Source of the DNA: Planctomycetota bacterium
GTDB taxonomy: Bacteria > Planctomycetota > UBA1135 > UBA2386
Assembly: GCA_003235605.1 (NCBI GenBank)
Contig: QJVU01000110.1
Location: forward strand, 1-8,897
Length of the DNA stretch: 8,897 bases
Reading direction: 5' to 3'
Part shown: positions 6,265 to 8,897 of the stretch, piece after piece
Numbering within the stretch: the first letter of the stretch is position 1
Layout of the letters: each line of letters begins with the position of its first letter
Notes under the pieces: generated by a model
What the model was told of the DNA's origin: nothing
The model's input: only the letters and a program-made list of their open reading frames with translations
Databases searched by the model: none
Made by a program: the position numbers and the translations under genes

Positions 6265-7152
6265 ATGGACTTCCAAGGCAACATGGTGGCCCTGGTCACG
6301 CCCTTCCGCAATGACTCTGTGGATCGCTCTGCCCTATCCGCCCTGGTCGAGCACGTGATCGCCGGGGGTGTCGCCGGGGTCGTGCCCTGCGGCACCACCG
6401 GGGAATCGCCGACGCTGAGCCACGACGAACACAACGAGGTCGTGGCCTTGGTCGTCGAGAAGGTCCGTGGTCGGGTGCCGGTGATAGCCGGCACGGGAAG
6501 CAACTCCACGGCCGAGGCGATCGCGCTGACCAGGGCCGCGCAGAAGGCCGGCGCCAACGCCTGCCTCAGCGTCAACCCCTACTACAACAAGCCCAGCCAG
6601 GAAGGTCTCCACCGGCACTTCCTGGCCGTGGCGGAGGCCAGCCAGCTGCCCGTGGTGCTCTACAACATCCCCGGGCGCTGCGGCATCGAGCTCTCCCTGG
6701 ACACCATCCGCAAGCTCTCGGGCCACCCCAACATACAGGCGATCAAGGAGGCGACCGGCAACGTCGAGAACGTCAGCCACATCCGCCGCGACACCGGTCT
6801 CACCGTCCTCAGCGGAGACGATGCCCTGACCCTGGCCATGCTGGCGCTGGGGGGCCGAGGGGTGATCTCGGTGATCGCCAACCTGCTCCCGGCCCGGATG
6901 ACGAACCTGGTGAACTCGGCGTTGGAGGGGAACCTTGCCGCCGCCCGCGAGGAGCACGACCGCCTGTTTCCCCTGATGAAGGCGATGTTCATCGAGAGCA
7001 ACCCGGCCCCCATCAAGGCATGCCTTCACCGGGCGGGTATGATCGAGAACCGGTTGCGGCTGCCCCTATGCCCCGTCAGCGAGGCCAACATGCCGCACCT
7101 GATGGCCCAGCTGGAGCCGTTCCTTGCCGATATCAACGCAGCCACCCGCTAG
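6265..7152 (+). CDS. dapA: 4-hydroxy-tetrahydrodipicolinate synthase
   Basis: Condenses pyruvate with aspartate 4-semialdehyde, the first committed step of diaminopimelate and lysine synthesis, supplying peptidoglycan and protein. The 295-residue (beta/alpha)8 aldolase has all expected active-site residues at the same numbers as the E. coli enzyme: T44 and T45 in CGTTGES (42-48), Y107 in NPYYNKP, Y133 and R138 in VVLYNIPGR (130-138), and the Schiff-base lysine K161 in AIKEATG (159-165). SGDD (183-186) and GGRGVISVIANLLP (196-209) complete the pocket. The complete catalytic set favours true DapA over paralogues such as N-acetylneuraminate lyase or KDG aldolase. It is divergent from rsmD and followed after 80 bp by the FHA-vWA gene on the same strand. 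There are no other lysine-pathway genes nearby. Confidence 0.97.
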   Translation: MDFQGNMVALVTPFRNDSVDRSALSALVEHVIAGGVAGVVPCGTTGESPTLSHDEHNEVVALVVEKVRGRVPVIAGTGSNSTAEAIALTRAAQKAGANACLSVNPYYNKPSQEGLHRHFLAVAEASQLPVVLYNIPGRCGIELSLDTIRKLSGHPNIQAIKEATGNVENVSHIRRDTGLTVLSGDDALTLAMLALGGRGVISVIANLLPARMTNLVNSALEGNLAAAREEHDRLFPLMKAMFIESNPAPIKACLHRAGMIENRLRLPLCPVSEANMPHLMAQLEPFLADINAATR

Positions 7153-7164
7153 CCGGGACTTGGT

Positions 7165-7170
7165 TAGAAT
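7165..7170 (+). promoter_or_regulatory. Candidate -10 element upstream of the FHA-vWA gene
   Basis: TAGAAT matches the sigma-70 -10 consensus at five of six positions and lies 62 bases before the ATG at 7233, just past the dapA stop. No recognisable -35 hexamer stands at 16-18 bp spacing, so it is weak evidence that the FHA-vWA gene has its own promoter. Confidence 0.2.
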
Positions 7171-7232
7171 CTGCGGCCAAGAGCCCCCGACCCCGAACCG
7201 GACAACCTGACAACCCGGACGACCGCCGGAGC

Positions 7233-8897
7233 ATGACCGACCCCTCACGGTTCCTCCTGAAGCTGGGAGAGCGTTCTTTCCCGTTGGACAGGGGTAGGAC
7301 CTATGTCGTGGGCAGCGGGCCCGATTGTGACATCCGGGTCGGCCATGGATCGGTCTCGGAACGCCACTGCGAGTTGGCCGTCGGCGACGCCCTGATCGTC
7401 GTCACGGACCTGGGCTCTGCCGCCGGCACCCGGCTCGACGGTGAGCGGGTCGAGAGCATGACCTGGGAGCCCAGCCAGACCCTGCACCTCGGAGAGATCA
7501 CGATCACGGCAACCCGCGTGGGTTCTGTCCCCCTGGACAAGCTGCCCGGCCAGATCCCGTTCCGGCACCGGGAGGAGACCTTCGGCGAGTTGATGGCCCG
7601 CGAGCTCCGGCGCGCGCCGTGGTTCGCGCTTTCGACGCTGATCCACGCCGGCGCGCTCCTGGCCCTCTACTACTTCTGGCCAGCACCGGAACCCCTCGTC
7701 CCCCAGAAGCACGCGTTTGCCCTGGAGGAACAACAGGAAGAGCCGGAAGTGCAGAAGGACATCGAGCTGCCGCCGACCCCGGACCAGGAGGAGCTACCCG
7801 ACGAGGAGGTTCATGAGGTCGCCCAGGAATTCGAACCCGAACCAGACATCGCCGAGGGGTTCGAGGACTTCGATGAAGACCCCACGGGCCTCGACGAAGG
7901 CGCCCTGCTCCACACGGTCCACAGCGGCAGCGGCCAGGACATCCTGCGGTTGGGCAAGGGCGCGCTCTCCGGCGGCTTCAAGAACACCGTCGGCAAGCTG
8001 CGAAGGAGCGGGCTGGAAATCGTCTTCGTCTTCGATAGCACCGGCTCGATGGGTGCTGTCCTGGATGCGACCAAGGAACGCATCGCCCGCATGGTGGACG
8101 TGCTCCACGCCCTGGTTCCGGATTCCCGTATCGGGATCATCACCTACCGGGACCACGGCGACAGCGAGCGCTACCTGACCCGCTCCGTGCCCTTGAGCCG
8201 GGACGTCTACCGTTCGGTCAACTTCATGCAGGTGATCTACGCCGGCGGCGGCGGGGACGAGGAGGAGGCGATCCTGGACGGCCTCAAGCTCGCCACCGAC
8301 CAGAAGTGGTTGCAGAACTCCCGCCGCCTCGTGGTCCTGGTCGGCGACGCCCCCCCCCACAAGAACACCGAGCGCAAGATCCAGGCGTTGGTCAGGAGGT
8401 TCGCCAGCAATGGCAGGTCCTTCGTGCATGCCTTCGTCACGTCTCCGAACGGCCATGGTGAGATGGCCAAGGAGACCCAGGCGGCATTCCGGAAGATCGC
8501 CAGCGCCGGTAAGGGTGAGTGCCTCGACTTCGAGAAACAGGACAAGATCCTCACAGCGGTTCTGAGCCTGGCGTTCGGCCGCGCCTACAAGAAGAGCCTG
8601 GACGAGGTCTACAAGCTGGTCGACAAGCGCAACGAGAAGATCTCGATCCTGGCCCAGGAGATCGTGCGCAAGGCCGACCGGGAACAGCTGCTCAAGCAGT
8701 TCTCCCGCCAGCCCGTCCGGGACGACCTGGTGCGGGCCATCCTCCAGTCCCGCAGCCGCGCCTGCACACTGCACCTGATCGACTTCCTGAAGATGCCGAG
8801 TCTGCCGTCGGAGGGCAGGAATGCCGCATCGTACGTCGTTCAGCGGCTCCTGAATCTGGACGACCCGCCCATCGATCCAGAGCGCTCCACCCCGATC
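7233..8897 (+). CDS. FHA domain-transmembrane-vWA domain protein (3' end outside window)
   Basis: I translated from the ATG at 7233; the frame is open to the window end, 555 residues so far. Residues 1-97 form a forkhead-associated fold: RFLLKLGERSFPL, YVVGSGPDCDIRVGHGSVS (24-42), ERHCEL (43-48), DLGSAAGTRLDG (59-70). One membrane helix follows at about 130-149, putting the FHA domain in the cytoplasm and the rest probably outside the inner membrane. Residues 150-235 are an acidic, Pro/Glu-rich linker. A vWA domain spans about 260-455: LEIVFVFDSTGSM (261-273) carries a MIDAS metal site (D268, T270, S272), followed by YRDHGD (305-310), YAGGGGDEEEAILDG (336-350) and VVLVGDAPPH (367-376). The rest, to residue 555, is helical and of unknown type. 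The likely role is metal-dependent protein binding at the envelope; the partner is unknown. The FHA domain lacks the usual arginine and asparagine phosphothreonine contacts. Only a poorly spaced GGAG precedes the start. Confidence 0.93.
   Translation, partial: MTDPSRFLLKLGERSFPLDRGRTYVVGSGPDCDIRVGHGSVSERHCELAVGDALIVVTDLGSAAGTRLDGERVESMTWEPSQTLHLGEITITATRVGSVPLDKLPGQIPFRHREETFGELMARELRRAPWFALSTLIHAGALLALYYFWPAPEPLVPQKHAFALEEQQEEPEVQKDIELPPTPDQEELPDEEVHEVAQEFEPEPDIAEGFEDFDEDPTGLDEGALLHTVHSGSGQDILRLGKGALSGGFKNTVGKLRRSGLEIVFVFDSTGSMGAVLDATKERIARMVDVLHALVPDSRIGIITYRDHGDSERYLTRSVPLSRDVYRSVNFMQVIYAGGGGDEEEAILDGLKLATDQKWLQNSRRLVVLVGDAPPHKNTERKIQALVRRFASNGRSFVHAFVTSPNGHGEMAKETQAAFRKIASAGKGECLDFEKQDKILTAVLSLAFGRAYKKSLDEVYKLVDKRNEKISILAQEIVRKADREQLLKQFSRQPVRDDLVRAILQSRSRACTLHLIDFLKMPSLPSEGRNAASYVVQRLLNLDDPPIDPERSTPI

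Noticed and set aside
5702..6358. A plus-strand frame opposite rsmD running into dapA
   Set aside because: It is antisense to the conserved RsmD motifs and out of frame with dapA.
6334..7029. A 231-codon minus-strand frame opposite dapA
   Set aside because: The complete catalytic set of DapA lies on the plus strand; the antisense product is a Gly/Val/Arg-rich shadow.
7794..8774. A 326-codon minus-strand frame opposite the vWA region
   Set aside because: It mirrors the FHA-vWA gene with Leu/Val/Gly-rich composition and no domain. The plus frame has a continuous 555-residue reading with clear motifs.

Overview
The window is GC-rich bacterial DNA, densely coding on both strands, with nine or ten protein genes. 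I see no RNA genes, mobile elements, CRISPR arrays or prophage traces. Heme A synthesis genes point to an aerobically respiring bacterium with an aa3- or caa3-type oxidase. Exported proteins with cleavable signal peptides, a secreted lamin-tail-domain protein, a membrane protein joining FHA and von Willebrand A (vWA) domains, and generally weak Shine-Dalgarno sequences would suit a Planctomycetota-like or deltaproteobacterial-like lineage. That placement is inference: no taxonomic marker in the window settles it.

Layout, left to right. Positions 1-758 (minus) hold the N-terminal 252 residues of a class I mannose-6-phosphate isomerase (ManA), whose 3' end lies outside the window. Positions 824-3091 (minus) hold a compact cytochrome-oxidase heme cluster transcribed ctaA, ctaB, DUF420/ctaM-like: heme A synthase, heme O synthase and a small four-helix membrane protein related to an oxidase assembly factor. 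A clear intrinsic terminator at 3144-3174 separates this cluster from the preceding minus-strand unit, which encodes a short helical protein (4064-4237) and an exported protein with a beta-rich, possibly OB-fold-like N-terminal half and a TPR-like C-terminal part (3206-4030). Divergent from that unit is the plus-strand gene for the secreted lamin-tail-domain protein (4484-5542). It converges on rsmD (5576-6181, minus; 16S rRNA m2G966 methyltransferase). rsmD is divergent from dapA (6265-7152, plus; first committed step of lysine/diaminopimelate synthesis). The window ends inside a large FHA-transmembrane-acidic linker-vWA protein gene (7233 to beyond 8897, plus).

How they work together: CtaB farnesylates heme B to heme O and CtaA oxidises heme O to heme A. 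The DUF420 protein probably helps insert or mature the heme or metal centres of the terminal oxidase. The other genes are unrelated housekeeping genes (manA, rsmD, dapA) or envelope/exported proteins of unknown role. I found no convincing new multi-gene system. The items most worth a second look are the FHA-vWA protein, whose FHA domain lacks canonical phosphothreonine-contacting residues, the exported possible OB-TPR protein with its small upstream partner, and the two-module lamin-tail protein.
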